Shown here: piece by piece, positions 1-10,439 of the stretch
Layout: each line of letters opens with the position of its first letter
How positions within the stretch are numbered: the stretch's first letter is position 1
DNA from: Zygnema cylindricum
Lineage: Eukaryota > Streptophyta > Zygnematophyceae > Zygnematales > Zygnemataceae
NCBI GenBank assembly: GCA_037447655.1
Contig: JBBHKE010000808.1
Coordinates: 1-31,500 of the forward strand
Direction: 5' to 3'
DNA: 31,500 nt
Made by a program: the position numbers and the translations under genes
The notes under the pieces: generated by a model
Database searches by the model: none
Seen by the model: the letters and a program-made list of their open reading frames with translations, nothing else
Told to the model about the DNA's origin: nothing

Positions 1-2070
1 CTCTCTCTCCTCTCACTCCCATCAATCGCAGCTGACTTTTCAACATTAGCTATGATTTTGTGCAGTATCATTTTACGATTATGTGTGGATAGTTAGGGGG
101 AATCAAAATCATTCTCGGTCAATGTCGAGTTTGGTGTAGTGTAGTTTTTTGAATCCAATCACCATTTTTCGGATTAATTGGATCACCATTTTCCAGATTA
201 TTTCCAATGATCTGATGGATTTTGGCAATGTGGAGCTGGAAGTTAATTTCTGTTTTTGTGCAAAAGGGCATAAAGGGGAGCAACTTAACCCTGGATTTTT
301 GCTCGTCATGCTGCTAATTTCTGTGAACTTTTTAACCTATTTTTAGTATTTTAGTTGTTCTCATTTGATTGCAAAATAAAAAAATTGTGTTCTAGTTAGT
401 TTCGACTTTTTCTTCAAGTGTCAATATCCGGTTCTTAACTTTTTCTTGATAAAAGTTGCTGCTTTCTTCTTAACCTTTTTTGAAGAAGGTTCCTCTTTTG
501 TATTTTTACTGTTTGACTCGTAAAAAACAGATTTTTCTTTCGAGGCTGTATCACTTGTAGGGTAATTTTATGTACTCGATTACTGGAGTTACTGGCTAGT
601 AATTGTACACACATCATGTATGTATAGCTATCCTATTATCTTTGTATAAAAAAAAATTGATGGAAAGAGAATCCTTCGATTCCTTTGGTGTTTTCGAGCT
701 TTTGTGCAAACAAAAAAAATACCGACCATCCTAAGGAGTATCCACCAAACAGCCTAGTTTTTTTCCTATTTGGCCATACTGTAATTTTTTCCTCTAAAGC
801 ATTAACTGGTAATAACATTGGACAAAATGTTTGTAACTTGTGTCCTAGTCATATATCACTGTTGAAAAAATTCCGTTGTCCGTTAACAGTAATAATTTAT
901 TTTGCTGCTCTAATAATGTTGAATGTAGTATTGTTGAGATACTGAATGGGGGCAAGTGATAGACAAATACATCTCTGCTTACCCCTCCCTGTTTGTTGGT
1001 CTCTACCTCCTCTGAAGTGTCACATGTGAAAGTTCATCGCTACTTTTATTTTGTTCAATTGCTTTGGGCTTAAAACGGCATATTTCACCTCCTCTTTCAC
1101 ATACAGCACTTTGTTTCCATCCATTTGAAATTTAGCTCAACATCATCCATTGAGATAAGACTTGTTTCCAGACTTAATCTGTCAAGCATGAGCACAATTA
1201 TGGTCAAAACTGTCACAGTTGGTATTCTTTTATACTGCGTGAAAATGCAAATGTTACTTGAGAGTGAGAGAGAACTACGTTGCTTAAATGCAGAAGGTTT
1301 CTTAGGCTGTTTTATAAACTGTTTTCTGTAGGCTTTGGACTTTGTTCTCTTCTCTGGTTCACTATGACATGCAAATGTGATTGGAGATTCCTGTTCAGTT
1401 GTTCGACTGAACTGACTCAGACAAACAGTAAAACTTTTTTAACAAAACGGAGTTGCTAAAATTTCTACAGTTGAGAAAAAACGTTTCAGGAAAACGACGA
1501 AAGTTGGGAAAAACCCTAAAATGCGGAATGTACGGACTTGACAAATAGCTTTTTTAATCCAATGACGAGACCTGGTGCATAGTTTACACGAATGGTCATA
1601 TATCCAGGCAGTGAAAATTTCAGCGTGCACCTAACCAAAAAAAAAGACAAATAGTATACTCTCGAATGAAAAACTATAACACGTGTAATGGAAGTGGACG
1701 ATTCGTCACATACACAATTTCCTTACACAAATGTACCGGTCTTAAAAATAGGTCGTTAAAACTTTTTATGAGTTCACAATAATATCAGATGAAAGCAACG
1801 ACGGATTGATTCACCTCTCGTAAAAAAAAAAGTATACTTAGGCCTATTCTCCATCAGGCGCCGACAGTAATAGTACGGATAAGTTGACTGGCAGTAATAT
1901 TTCATTCACTTCTCCATCACGTCGTGTCAGCAATGGAATCTATCGCGTGCGTGCTTTCTTTCTATTGGATGCATGTAGATTCCTGTTCTGACGGCGAGCG
2001 TCGTCAAAGATTCCAAATGCGAAATATCTAATCGCATCCGTACAACCAGCCGCAAAATAAAATTACAAGA
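1..2070. other. Non-coding AT-rich stretch, no gene recognised
   Basis: No open reading frame here resembles a known family; all are short and overlap on both strands. What can be seen is a CT-rich start (1-20), a degenerate 25-bp tandem pair near 158-206 (ATCACCATTTT repeated), A/T homopolymers, and a segment around 790-957 that resembles 29190-29362 and is listed separately. Intergenic sequence or unrecognised old repeats are the best description. Confidence 0.6.
790..957 (+). repeat. Dispersed diverged repeat, copy 1
   Basis: This segment aligns by eye, in the same orientation and order, with 29190-29362 near the other end of the window. Shared blocks include an AACGTTTGT-type block, a CCTAG(A)CTTA-type block, GTTGAAT followed by GTAGT, GTTGAGAT, and a GGGGCAA block ending in ATAGACA. 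Similarity stops after ATAGACA in both copies, suggesting a common end. It is probably an old non-coding transposon fragment. Identity is low and the alignment was made by eye. Confidence 0.4.
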
Positions 2071-2192
2071 ATGTACAATTTGTACGTTTCCTGTGGTGTC
2101 GCTGTACTAACGGTGTACAATTTCTAAGTTCCTGTTTTGTCGTTGTTCCAACGGTGTACATTTTGTACGTTCCTGTTTTGTCGTTGTAACAT
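2071..2192. repeat. Three tandem copies of a ~41-bp unit
   Basis: Units start at 2071, 2111 and 2152. Each has (CGG)TGTACA, then a T-rich block, then a TTCCTGT block and GTCG(C/T)TGT. The second and third units are most alike. The period is not a multiple of three and no reading frame runs through, so this is a non-coding minisatellite. Confidence 0.75.
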
Positions 2193-2250
2193 CGGTGGTT
2201 TCTTGTTCAACAAACATGTTTGGTGGTTTTCGTAGGATTTGATTCTCGCC

Positions 2251-2313
2251 TGTCCGAACGCGCGTGGCACATGTCCGAAGGCGCGTGGCTTATGTCCGAT
2301 GGCTTGTGGCTCG
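2251..2313. repeat. Three tandem copies of a 21-bp unit
   Basis: The unit begins TGTCCGA and continues with GGC/CGC, then GTGGC. Three adjacent copies differ by a few bases. The 21-bp period keeps a reading frame in each direction, but no longer protein is recognisable around it. It lies just 3' of the 41-bp repeats, so 2071-2395 is a small cluster of local repeats. Confidence 0.75.
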
Positions 2314-2348
2314 TACGTCACCTTTCCACGCGTAAAAGTTTTACACGT

Positions 2349-2395
2349 CCAGTGTCTAGCTAGCCTCCCCCCTGAGGAGACTAGCTGGACACTGG
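2349..2395. repeat. Near-perfect hairpin (inverted repeat)
   Basis: The arm CCAGTGTCTAGCTAG is followed by CCTC, a short C-rich turn and GAGG, then the complementary arm CTAGCTGGACACTGG with one mismatch. The stem totals about 19 bp. It could be a small foldback, a recombination scar or an RNA hairpin; the sequence does not decide. Confidence 0.7.
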
Positions 2396-3021
2396 ATAGC
2401 ATGTCCTTTTGCTTCGAAAACACATAATCGGATGGTCGACATTGTCGCCCAAAAGTTTGGAGAATCTTGACGTGCCGACAGTAATGATGTTAAAAAAAAA
2501 AAAAAAAAAACAGTACGGCCATGTACGAAAATGAGCTGGCCTTGTACGAAAATGTACTTTATCCAGTAATGAACCTCACTTTTCGCCTGATGGAGGTTCA
2601 CCCTTAATATCTTGTAAAAACTAGTCGGAGGAAGACAAAAATCATTTGCAAGATTAGGGTTAGGACTTAGGAGAGAGAGAGAGAAAGAAAACAGGGAGGC
2701 AACGAGAGAGAAACGAAATAGAAATTGAGTCCACTGCCTTTGATCTAGACGTCCTAAAAAAAACCTTGAAACGTTGAAAATCTATCTTAAAAAGATTTTT
2801 CGAGGAGAGAGTTATTGAATTCAAGTATTGAAAGGCAAATTTTGATCGTACGATCATAATCCTTTTATGATCCGAACCGGCTTTGATGGGTTCCTGCCCT
2901 TTGCAAACATCGTCCATAGCTACAGTACTTGTACTTGTACTTGTATGTTGTACTTCTTGTACAGTTTCCTATCACGGAACTGCCCGACGGCCGTCCCATT
3001 CGCCGTCACCGAACATCGTAC
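2396..3021. other. Non-coding stretch with homopolymer and microsatellite
   Basis: No gene is recognised. It holds an A run of 19 (2492-2510), a purine-rich GAGA stretch near 2670-2715, and four copies of ACTTGT-type hexamers around 2925-2944. Confidence 0.6.
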
Positions 3022-3023
3022 TA

Positions 3024-3582
3024 CACCGCCAATCGCTATTAGCGTACATGTTTCTTTAGCGTGTAGGAATAATTACTGTGATTTACGCTAATTAGAAATT
3101 TGAAAATTTTCAAAAAAACATACATTCTAATTGTTTACTAATGCTAATATGGGTCTTTGAAAAAAATAAATGTCGCTCGCAAACATGCTTACACTAATAT
3201 AGGTGCTGGTACAAAATCTGACAAACGTACACAAATCGTACGTTCACACAGTCGAAACGTGGCTGCTAGACGAACATGTGCGAGCGTGATATTTGACAGC
3301 CCGATTTCATCCCCTATTTAGAGCGCATATTCTCATGCGTCCGTGGTTACTAAAACTCATTAATAATACTTTTTCACTTATAAAGGTACAATTTTGTACG
3401 GTTTAACACTTACCGTACACCACATTATTTAAATGACAACGTACTTTCGTTTTTACGCTAATTGGACAAAAAACCCTAAATGGTGTAAAGGAAAAAACAG
3501 AATAATTTATGCTATTTAAGAATTTGGAAAAAAAGAAGCGGGACCGAATTAGCTTTCAATACGCTAATAGCGATTGGCGGTG
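3024..3582. mobile_element. MITE 1 with ~23-bp TIRs and TA duplication
   Basis: The left end CACCGCCAATCGCTATTAGC (3024-3043) and right end (3560-3582) are perfect reverse complements for about 23 bp. The dinucleotide TA flanks both ends (3022-3023 and 3583-3584), as expected for Tc1/mariner-type insertion. The 559-bp interior has no transposase ORF, so it is non-autonomous. The TIR contains its own small palindrome (CGCTATTAGCG), and ACGCTAAT recurs inside the element. The interior resembles MITE 2 around GGTACAATTTTGTACGG and the following ACACCACATTATTTAA block. Superfamily assignment rests only on the TA duplication. Confidence 0.8.
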
Positions 3583-3850
3583 TACTGTACCGTATCTCAA
3601 AAAAGATACGCACCGTCTGGAACGTCGTGTCCTCATCAAATTTGTTTTGTCCGCACGTTTTCCTTTTACTGTATAGACTATAGAGTTTCACAATGCTTTT
3701 TCGTACTTTTCAACTTATGCACCCATCCTAGAGAGGGATTCAAGGCTGCAACACTTTCTATTTTTGTAAAAAGTAGAACACATCCGGGAAACAAAAAGAG
3801 GCGTACATTGCCTTTCGCCCTTCGACTTCCTGGAAAAGTACAGTACAGTA

Positions 3851-4466
3851 CACCGCGAATCGTAATTAGAATAATGAAAAAATTAGAGTAAAAAAACAAA
3901 AAAAAAACAATTAGAGTAATTAACTCTAATTTATGTGATAGAACTTTTTCACAGAGGAAGTTTACTCTAATTTATTTAACTACTCTATATTGGGTTATGT
4001 CGGTAATAAATATCCGCGCTGAAATTATGAACACTAAATTACGTAGACGTTCAAAATCTGTCAGTCCGTATAGTTTTGACGTCATTATGACGTAAGTATT
4101 ATTTGTCGCGCTGAATGTCAGTTAATGTTCACACTGACGACGATGCTGTCGACGGACGAGAGTTATGCGAACGGCTTTTTTTCGATGAGATTCATTTTTC
4201 GTTTAGTGCGATTTCATGTGCGACCGCGATTATATTAAATCATTAATTGTACCTTTTGCTTAAAAAAGTACAATTTTGCACAGTCGAACGTCGTCCGTAT
4301 TCCACACTATTTAAGACAAACCTATATTACAATTTTGTTACGCTAATTAAACTTACCTAAATTAGAGTAATGAAAAAATTAGAATCGATTACTCTATTTG
4401 ATGTCATAGAGTCGAAATTTCGAGCGACCGAATTAGAGTAATTTACTCTAATTACGATTAGCGGTG
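3851..4466. mobile_element. MITE 2, same family as MITE 1
   Basis: The left end CACCGCGAATCGTAATTAGA (from 3851) is matched by the inverted right end (to 4466), with TA on both sides (3849-3850 and 4467-4468). The first eight bases are shared with MITE 1 apart from the last position, and an internal block (4262-4320) is recognisably related to MITE 1 around 3385-3440. It differs in having many copies of ATTAGAGTAA or its complement TTACTCTAAT near both ends. No transposase is encoded in 616 bp. The two MITEs sit only 266 bp apart. Confidence 0.78.
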
Positions 4467-4468
4467 TA

Positions 4469-5457
4469 CAATACAACCGAGAAACAAAAAGTAAGCTCCT
4501 CTCTCTCCCACCCTCTCTTCCCTCTCACCCTCTCTCTTCCCTCTCACCCTCTCTATGTCAACGTTGTTGTCAACCTGGTCGAAAAAGACAAACCATATTC
4601 TCGAAAATGGATCTTCCCCTCTTCAATGCAATCTCTACAGTACCACCTGGCTTCGAACATAAACCTAGTTTTGAAAAAAAAAAGGTCAACGCGTTTCAGG
4701 TAGAAAATCTAGGTTAATTTGTCGTGTCTGTTACATCCTTTTAAATAATAGAAATGTTGCAAGAGTTGTTGTTTGAATTGTAAAAATCAATTTTCTCACT
4801 CTTATTTCTCTACACTTACCTCTATTTAGTGTAGATCGCTCCCACCTTTTGAAATTGAACCATCTCTCTATACTCGCCGACCCTAACTCTCTTTTTTTTT
4901 CTCCGGCTCCTGATTTTTTTTTTCAAATTGTACAGAAAAAAGTAGCAAAGTCGTTCAAAAGTCGTTCATAAATCTGTTGTAAAATAGGGCATAACCATTT
5001 TTGTTTTCAAGCAGCAGATGAAAATATTAATGACCTTCCCAGTAAAAACCGTAGATTCCTTGGGAAAAACTGTAAAACCTTGTAAAATATTGTAAAATTT
5101 GGTCGTAAATAAAAGCTAAAAGCATATGAGGAAACCCTAAAAGTACAAATGAATATTCCTACATAACACCTACTAAATTTTTGCCTTTTTCCTATCTTCA
5201 TTCTTCACTCCTTCCACAAGCCTCTTTCATGTTTACACCCCTCCTCTTAATCCACAAATTTCTAGGCATAAGTCTGCCTGCCCGTCCTCTCTTATAAATG
5301 GGAACAAGTGCATCTTCCTCTCTCACTCTCTCTTTATCCCCTCTCGTCAACACATGCTTTCCCATGTCCCTCTCTCAAACGTACTTTTTTTTGCCTACAT
5401 CTCCAAGTCCACATACTTTCATCCATCTCTTCTATTTCCATTAATTAGGGCGTATGC
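4469..5457. other. Non-coding CT-rich stretch
   Basis: No gene is recognised. CT-rich repeats occur at 4495-4555, where CTTCCCTCTCACCCTCTCT is repeated in tandem, and again at 5305-5385. The rest is AT-rich with short uninformative frames. Confidence 0.6.
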
Positions 5458-5511
5458 GCTAACCTAACCGAAATGGTTGTACATAGTATTGAAGTCAATT
5501 TAGTTATAACC
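5458..5511 (+). repeat. Left terminal inverted repeat of the foldback
   Basis: It pairs with 15844-15897 inverted. The first 15 bp are identical. In the first 39 bp there are nine mismatches, all of them transitions, which looks like an old perfect repeat worn by cytosine deamination. One small gap is needed further in. It sits 22 bp upstream of the LTR insertion. Confidence 0.7.
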
Positions 5512-5528
5512 AACAAAGAAAAACTCTA

Positions 5529-5533
5529 CAATC
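5529..5533. repeat. Left target-site duplication CAATC
   Basis: CAATC directly precedes the 5' LTR of the 5534-12815 element and recurs at 12816-12820 just after the 3' LTR. The match extends to TACAATC on both sides, but those extra bases may be LTR end on the right. Five bp is usual for Ty1/copia integration. Confidence 0.75.
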
Positions 5534-6160
5534 TGTTGGAAAGTGACGATCTCGGGCAATGTATTTGTACTGGCGAACGGGATCCATTTTATGTGACGTG
5601 ACAAAACGTTATGTACGGAATCAAATCAACGATTCCGTAAACCTACATTTGTACGGAAGTACAAAATTTGGTGAGCGGCAATTTGTGGTGGAAATTGACA
5701 CTTGGCACTTTTTCATTCCACCATTCATACAGGCATTTCACACAGGCATAACAGAGATATAAAATGCACTCAGGTATTTTATTCAATATCTCTCTCAGAA
5801 ATACATACATTGGCACTCTCACTAACACCGCAGGAGAGTAATCATAGCAATTGTAGCACTTTAGATCATCGAGGATCTCCTTTGTATATTCTCACTTGAA
5901 TCAAAACATTTAGCATTGTGGAGGAGAATCACAACTTTATTAGATAGTGTCCTTGAGACATCTTTGTTCTTATTATATCAATTAATGGAAAAGCTATCCT
6001 AAACCTGCGTGCGCTTTATGTGTCTAATTATTACTTCTTCCAAGCTAAACTACTCTTGTGATACACTTAAAGGCACCATTCCCAGTGAAATATTTGCTTC
6101 GTGTCTGCTAGATTGCTAGTCTGGTGCACGTTGACGTGCATGATCGATACAAAAGAAACA
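5534..6160 (+). repeat. 5' LTR
   Basis: It aligns over its full length with 12202-12815. It has a TATA-like AGATATAAAATGCAC at 5756-5770, conserved in the other LTR, which is a plausible core promoter for + strand transcription. The end is set at ...GAAACA because the primer-site-like sequence follows at once. Confidence 0.82.
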
Positions 6161-6174
6161 AGTTATGAGGCCAC
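6161..6174 (+). promoter_or_regulatory. Primer-binding site candidate (initiator-Met type)
   Basis: AGTTATGAGGCCAC lies directly after the 5' LTR. It resembles the plant copia primer site TGGTATCAGAGCCA with several changes. Its position is right but the match is imperfect, consistent with an old copy. Confidence 0.5.
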
Positions 6175-6204
6175 TTGGGTCATTAGATAGGTTCAAGGTA
6201 TAGG

Positions 6205-7150
6205 ACTACGAAGAGTGGAAAATGCGAGTAACCCAATTGATCGAGGAGAGACGCCCCTTGGGAATCGTCACCGGAGAGGAGTTGCGACCTATTCTTGCAT
6301 CAAATCCTGTATCAAAAAGAGCAGAGACAAAGGATGAGAATGATTCAAAAAAGATCTGGGATCTAAAAGAGATTCAAGCGAAGTGGATAATCATACGCCA
6401 ATTCAAAGATCTTCGAGCAGATCCCGAACTGGTAGAAAGGGTGAGGTTGAGAAACTCATTGACTGTGTGGGAGGCATTGGCTTTACGCTACAAACGAGAG
6501 GAAAAGGTCAAAGAAACAACCCTAGCGAGAGAGAGAGAAATGTTAAACACAATGACAGTTTCCATAACTAAACCTCTAGACCATGACTGGATTATGGACT
6601 ACACTACCCCAACACACATAACATTCACGAGAGAACACTTTATACCTTTCATAAGCATCCCACCCAAACAATTATTGATGGTAGATGGAAGGACCCTACT
6701 AGCTCAAGGCATAGGTAACATCACCATAGACGTCGTAGTAAAAGGGAAAAGGTTTAAGAAATTAAAGTATAGAGTTTATGATACACAAGAGAAGCTTTTA
6801 GAAGAGAACATTTTGTTACACATTATTTAGTGAGAGTACATGAGTGTAAACTTCATAGACATTTCACATCATTAAATTCAGTATACAGATTAAATTAGAG
6901 AGTAGTTACCAACTCAGCGTTCGTCTCAGTTGAGATTTGGGATTATAAGTGTCTGAACTTTCATTGTAATCTCTTTGAGGGCTTATCTTAGCTTTCGCTA
7001 AGTGACCCCTTGACTAGTTTTTTGATAATATGTTGAATTACAACTATCTTGTCTATTCTAATGACGGTGTGATTGTATCCTCTCTATTCCCCTCTCAATC
7101 TCCTATTTATACCTCTGTGATCTGTGATCTATCTCATCTCAGTGCCATCT
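6205..7150 (+). repeat. Left arm of the inverted repeat inside the LTR element
   Basis: This arm matches 7447-8392 in reverse complement at about 90% or better over most of its length, including the coding part and the non-coding tail with the AGTGACC, GACGGTG and CCCCTCTCAATCTC blocks. Each arm is about 946 bp and the spacer is 296 bp. A transcript through both arms could fold into a long hairpin RNA. Confidence 0.8.
6222..6830 (+). pseudogene. Gag-protease fusion remnant of a copia-like element
   Basis: The 202-residue frame has an N-terminal part with DYEEWKMRVTQLIEERRPLG (the first residues lie just upstream of the ATG), typical of copia gag with its conserved tryptophan. Residues about 112-200 correspond to a retroviral-type aspartic protease: DHDWIMD, then THITFTREHF, LLMVDGRTLLAQGIG and a hydrophobic end. 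The catalytic D-S/T-G-A is replaced by DYTTP, so the protease cannot work. The middle of gag, including the zinc knuckle, is missing, so the two parts are joined by deletion. The usual continuation to integrase is lost at a stop after HII. The same fusion occurs inverted at 7774-8370. Confidence 0.7.
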
Positions 7151-7204
7151 GACTGTCTACGCTAAGACAATAGTAACCTGTAATGGGCCAATAACCTGTT
7201 GCTC

Positions 7205-7432
7205 TTGGACAACCATTTGAGAGATCAGAGGAATCCTTTTTGGACAACCATCTGAGGGATCGGAGGAATCCCCTACAGCCACAGACAGATTTGTCTCATG
7301 TTGTTTTTGGACAACCATCTGAGCGATCGGAGGAATCCCTTTTGGACAACCATCTGAGCGATCGGAGGAATCCCTTTTGGACAACCATCCGAGAGATCGA
7401 AGGAATCCCCTGCAGCCACAAACAGATTTGTT
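7205..7432. repeat. 35-bp tandem repeats in the hairpin spacer
   Basis: TTGGACAACCATCTGAGCGA opens units at 7205, 7240, 7307, 7342 and 7377, each followed by TCGGAGGAATCCC(TT). A 24-bp block (CCCTACAGCCACAGACAGAT and on) closes the first two units (7271-7294) and the last three (7409-7432), giving a two-level repeat. The 35-bp period breaks every reading frame, so it is non-coding. It fills nearly the whole loop between the inverted arms. Confidence 0.85.
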
Positions 7433-7446
7433 TTAGCGCGGGAAAT

Positions 7447-8392
7447 CATTAGATGGAGAATAAGATAGATCACAAGGTATAAATAAGAGATTCAGAGGGG
7501 AATAGAAAGGATACAATTTCACCGTCATTAGTTTAGACAAGATAGTTCTAATTCAGCTTATAATAGAAAAAATAGTCAAAGGGTCACTTAGCGAATGCTA
7601 AAGTGAGGCCCCAAAGAGATTACAATGAAGTTCAGACACTTGAAATCCCTATCCCTAATCCCTATCCCTAATCTCAAATGAGACTAACGTTGAGTTCTTA
7701 ACTGCTCTCTAATTTAATTTGTACACTGAATGTAATGATATGAAATGTCGAAGTCTATACTCGTGTACTCTCACTAAATAATGTGTAACAATGTGTCCTC
7801 TTTTGAAAGCTTCTCTTGTGTATCATAAGCTCTATGCTTTAATTTCTTAAACCTTTTCCCTTTTACTACGACGTCTATGGTGATGTTACATATGCGTTGA
7901 GCTAGTAGGGTCCAACCATCTAACATCAATAATTGTTTAGGTGGGATGCTTCTGAAAGATGTGAAGTATTCTCTCGCGAAAGTTATATGTGTTGGGGTAG
8001 TGTAGTCCATAATCCAGTCATGGTCTAGAGGTTTAGTTATGGAAACTGTCATTGTGTTTAACATTTCTCTCTCTCTCGCTAGGGTTGTTTCTTTGACCTT
8101 TTCCTCTCTTTTGTAGCGTAAAGCCTATGCCTCCCACACAGTCCATGAGTTTCTCACCCTCACCGTTTCTGCCAGTTCGGGATCTGCTCGAAGATCTTTG
8201 AATTGGCGTATGATTATTCTCTTTGCTTGAATCTCTCTTAGATCCCAAATCTCCATTGAATCATTCTCATCCTTTTTCTCTGCTCCCTTTGATGTAGGAA
8301 CAAACCGCAACTCCTCTCGAGTGCCGATTCCCAAGGGGCTTCTCTCCTCGAACAATCGGGTTACTTGCATTTTCCAACATTTTCGAGACGTC
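7447..8392 (-). repeat. Right arm of the inverted repeat inside the LTR element
   Basis: This is the reverse complement partner of 6205-7150. Inner and outer limits were set where similarity fades and give equal arm lengths. A local triplication of CTATCCCTAATC near 7650-7675 is specific to this arm. Confidence 0.8.
7774..8370 (-). pseudogene. Inverted second copy of the gag-protease remnant
   Basis: Read on the - strand from the ATG at 8370, this is a 199-codon copy of the 6222-6830 frame. It has a single in-frame TAG at 8125-8127 where the other copy has a leucine codon. It shares the same internal gag deletion and the same DYTTP at the ruined protease site, so both lesions came before the inverted duplication. 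It differs from the other copy at about 10 of the last 96 residues, plus a four-codon gap near residues 27-33. Both copies have kept their frame almost entirely despite having no plausible enzyme function. Confidence 0.68.
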
Positions 8393-9686
8393 ACAGATCG
8401 ACGAAACTTCAAAGCCCTCGAAAGAATCTGTAAAGAGCCAAAGGGGAAACAACGTTCGACGTCATAGTGACAAGCATGCGAGACTACCATATCAAAAAGA
8501 GAGCAACATAAATGCAAGCAGCAAACATGCACAAAGGGGAGACAGCAAGAGAGTCGGTGAAAATCCCACTGAGGACGCGAAACACGGCCTATGCAAACCC
8601 CAGAGAGCCACAACCGACATCGGCAAAGGCGCATCATACAAAGTTGGAGAGAGCAGAAACAGATTCGGCAAACTGAGTGCGAATCTAAGCACAATCTTTT
8701 ACCAAATGACGAGTGCAAACAATAACCGAAGTGTTGCAAGTGAGGAGCACATCCATGCCGATGGCGCTACGTGAAAAAGGACGCACACGAGAGATTTGCA
8801 AACAGAAAATAGAACACTCAAAGTCAGACGTTAATCCTCAAACGATGAGACTCGGTTGAATTCTAACAAATGCAGAACTGAATGCAGGGAATCGCGAGCG
8901 GTCAACAATTTGCAAACAACACAAACCTGTGACAAGCACAACGATAGTGGGAGGACCACGGAGAGGGGCGACAGAAGGAGACACTCACCAAGGATATTCG
9001 ATCAACGAGCAAGTTGGCTCCACCAAAGCAAAGAGCACCATAGTCTTCAGCCCACCTCACCCCCCACGTGATGATTCTAAATCGCAATCCCACGTCTCAG
9101 ACGAACCACAACCCGCCGAACTGCCACATTGCAAGGAAGTCAACAATGTCACGCTCTTGTCCTTGACGCGCAAAGAAATGCAGCAAAGAAATGCAACAGC
9201 TACCACCGAGTGAACAGGTATCAAAGAAGGTAACACAAAGAAAGGCAGTCAAAGAAGAGAGTCACACGATTAGCAAAGGGGGCAACATAGAGGGTAGTGA
9301 TCAGATCACATCACCGAAAATTGACAATAGCGAGAAAGCAAATTCTGAGCAAGCGATGCTCGAGCAAACTAGTGCTAAAATAGATCGAAAAGATGTAGCT
9401 AAAGGTAGAACTGATTCAATAGGAGACAAGTTAGCAAAGATCAAAAGAAAAAGGTTCTACTCAGCTCACCAAATTAAGAGTGACAAACACAAAGAGACCG
9501 AACGAATTTCAAAGATCATCGGTAGCCAAATGGGCTACGTACGGTCCAATGAGCAAAACTCGACGTCATGTTGACTAAGGCGGAGAGGGTAGAAACACCA
9601 ATCTGCAATATAGAAAACAGAATGTCAAAGCATCGAAAGGTGGAAGAAACAAAGTGGGGGTTTAGCAATGAACAAATGGTAAATGG

Positions 9687-10439
9687 ATGAAAAATAAGAA
9701 CCAAGTAGTGGGAGAAAAAATTTATCAGACATCTCATAACAAACTAGGCAGCAAACTTGTTTGTCTCACAGATTTTGATAACAGCGGGAGCGTGAGCAAC
9801 AAGAAGGTATGCTCACCAACGAAAGAGGGAACCATCGACAATTCCTCCACACGCCAAGGTTGGTCCGATGTCCAGCCCAAAAGAGTCCACGTATTCGTCA
9901 TCCTCCCCATCGGCGACCACCTTACGACGAATGGAGCAAAGACGAAACGGTCACAAAAGAGATGCTCTGCACAAGAGAAAAGAGGTGGGTTGGAAATTCC
10001 ATCAGAGACGAAAAACAACCATTCGCTCACATCGAAAGTCAACAATCGGAATGTGAGAGGAGAAACGACAATTGGAACAAAGACAATTTCCGACACAGAA
10101 GCAGCTCAGACAAAAACGCACGAAGTCAAGGAAATGATGATGATCCCAATCCCACATTCAATAGTTTCAACTGGAAAGGCAACAGGTTTGAGTGAAAAGA
10201 CTCACGAAAAAGAAAACCCTTGGGAAGGAGATCCATCCAGTGAAGAAGCTCCCATCTCCAACAGTGGTAAGAAATATGCGAACAACAGTGGAGGAATGAA
10301 CGGGTCAAAAATCAAGGTGGAGACAAAAGTCAGCGGAGGAGGAAAACTGGGAGGAGACAACAAAAGTTTGAAACTTTTGCCAAAACCGAAACTTATCAAT
10401 GGCATTTCTAACATTTACATTTCTGACATCCTGTCATAG
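9687..10439 (+). CDS. Hypothetical hydrophilic ORF, doubtful
   Basis: An open frame of 250 codons inside the LTR element. The product is rich in Lys, Ser, Thr, Asn and Gly, with a Gly/Lys-rich end and no membrane segment, signal peptide or motif I recognise. Its length may simply reflect the purine-rich strand, which rarely forms stop codons in some frames. It overlaps the start of the 172-bp duplication. I would not count it as a gene without expression or homology evidence. Confidence 0.15.
   Translation: MKNKNQVVGEKIYQTSHNKLGSKLVCLTDFDNSGSVSNKKVCSPTKEGTIDNSSTRQGWSDVQPKRVHVFVILPIGDHLTTNGAKTKRSQKRCSAQEKRGGLEIPSETKNNHSLTSKVNNRNVRGETTIGTKTISDTEAAQTKTHEVKEMMMIPIPHSIVSTGKATGLSEKTHEKENPWEGDPSSEEAPISNSGKKYANNSGGMNGSKIKVETKVSGGGKLGGDNKSLKLLPKPKLINGISNIYISDILS

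Noticed and set aside
2356-2601. Small - strand ORFs over the A19 run
   Set aside because: The run of phenylalanines comes from the homopolymer. Nothing else supports coding.
7205-7432. CRISPR-like array
   Set aside because: Units are directly adjacent with no unique spacers, in an LTR retroelement of a eukaryote.
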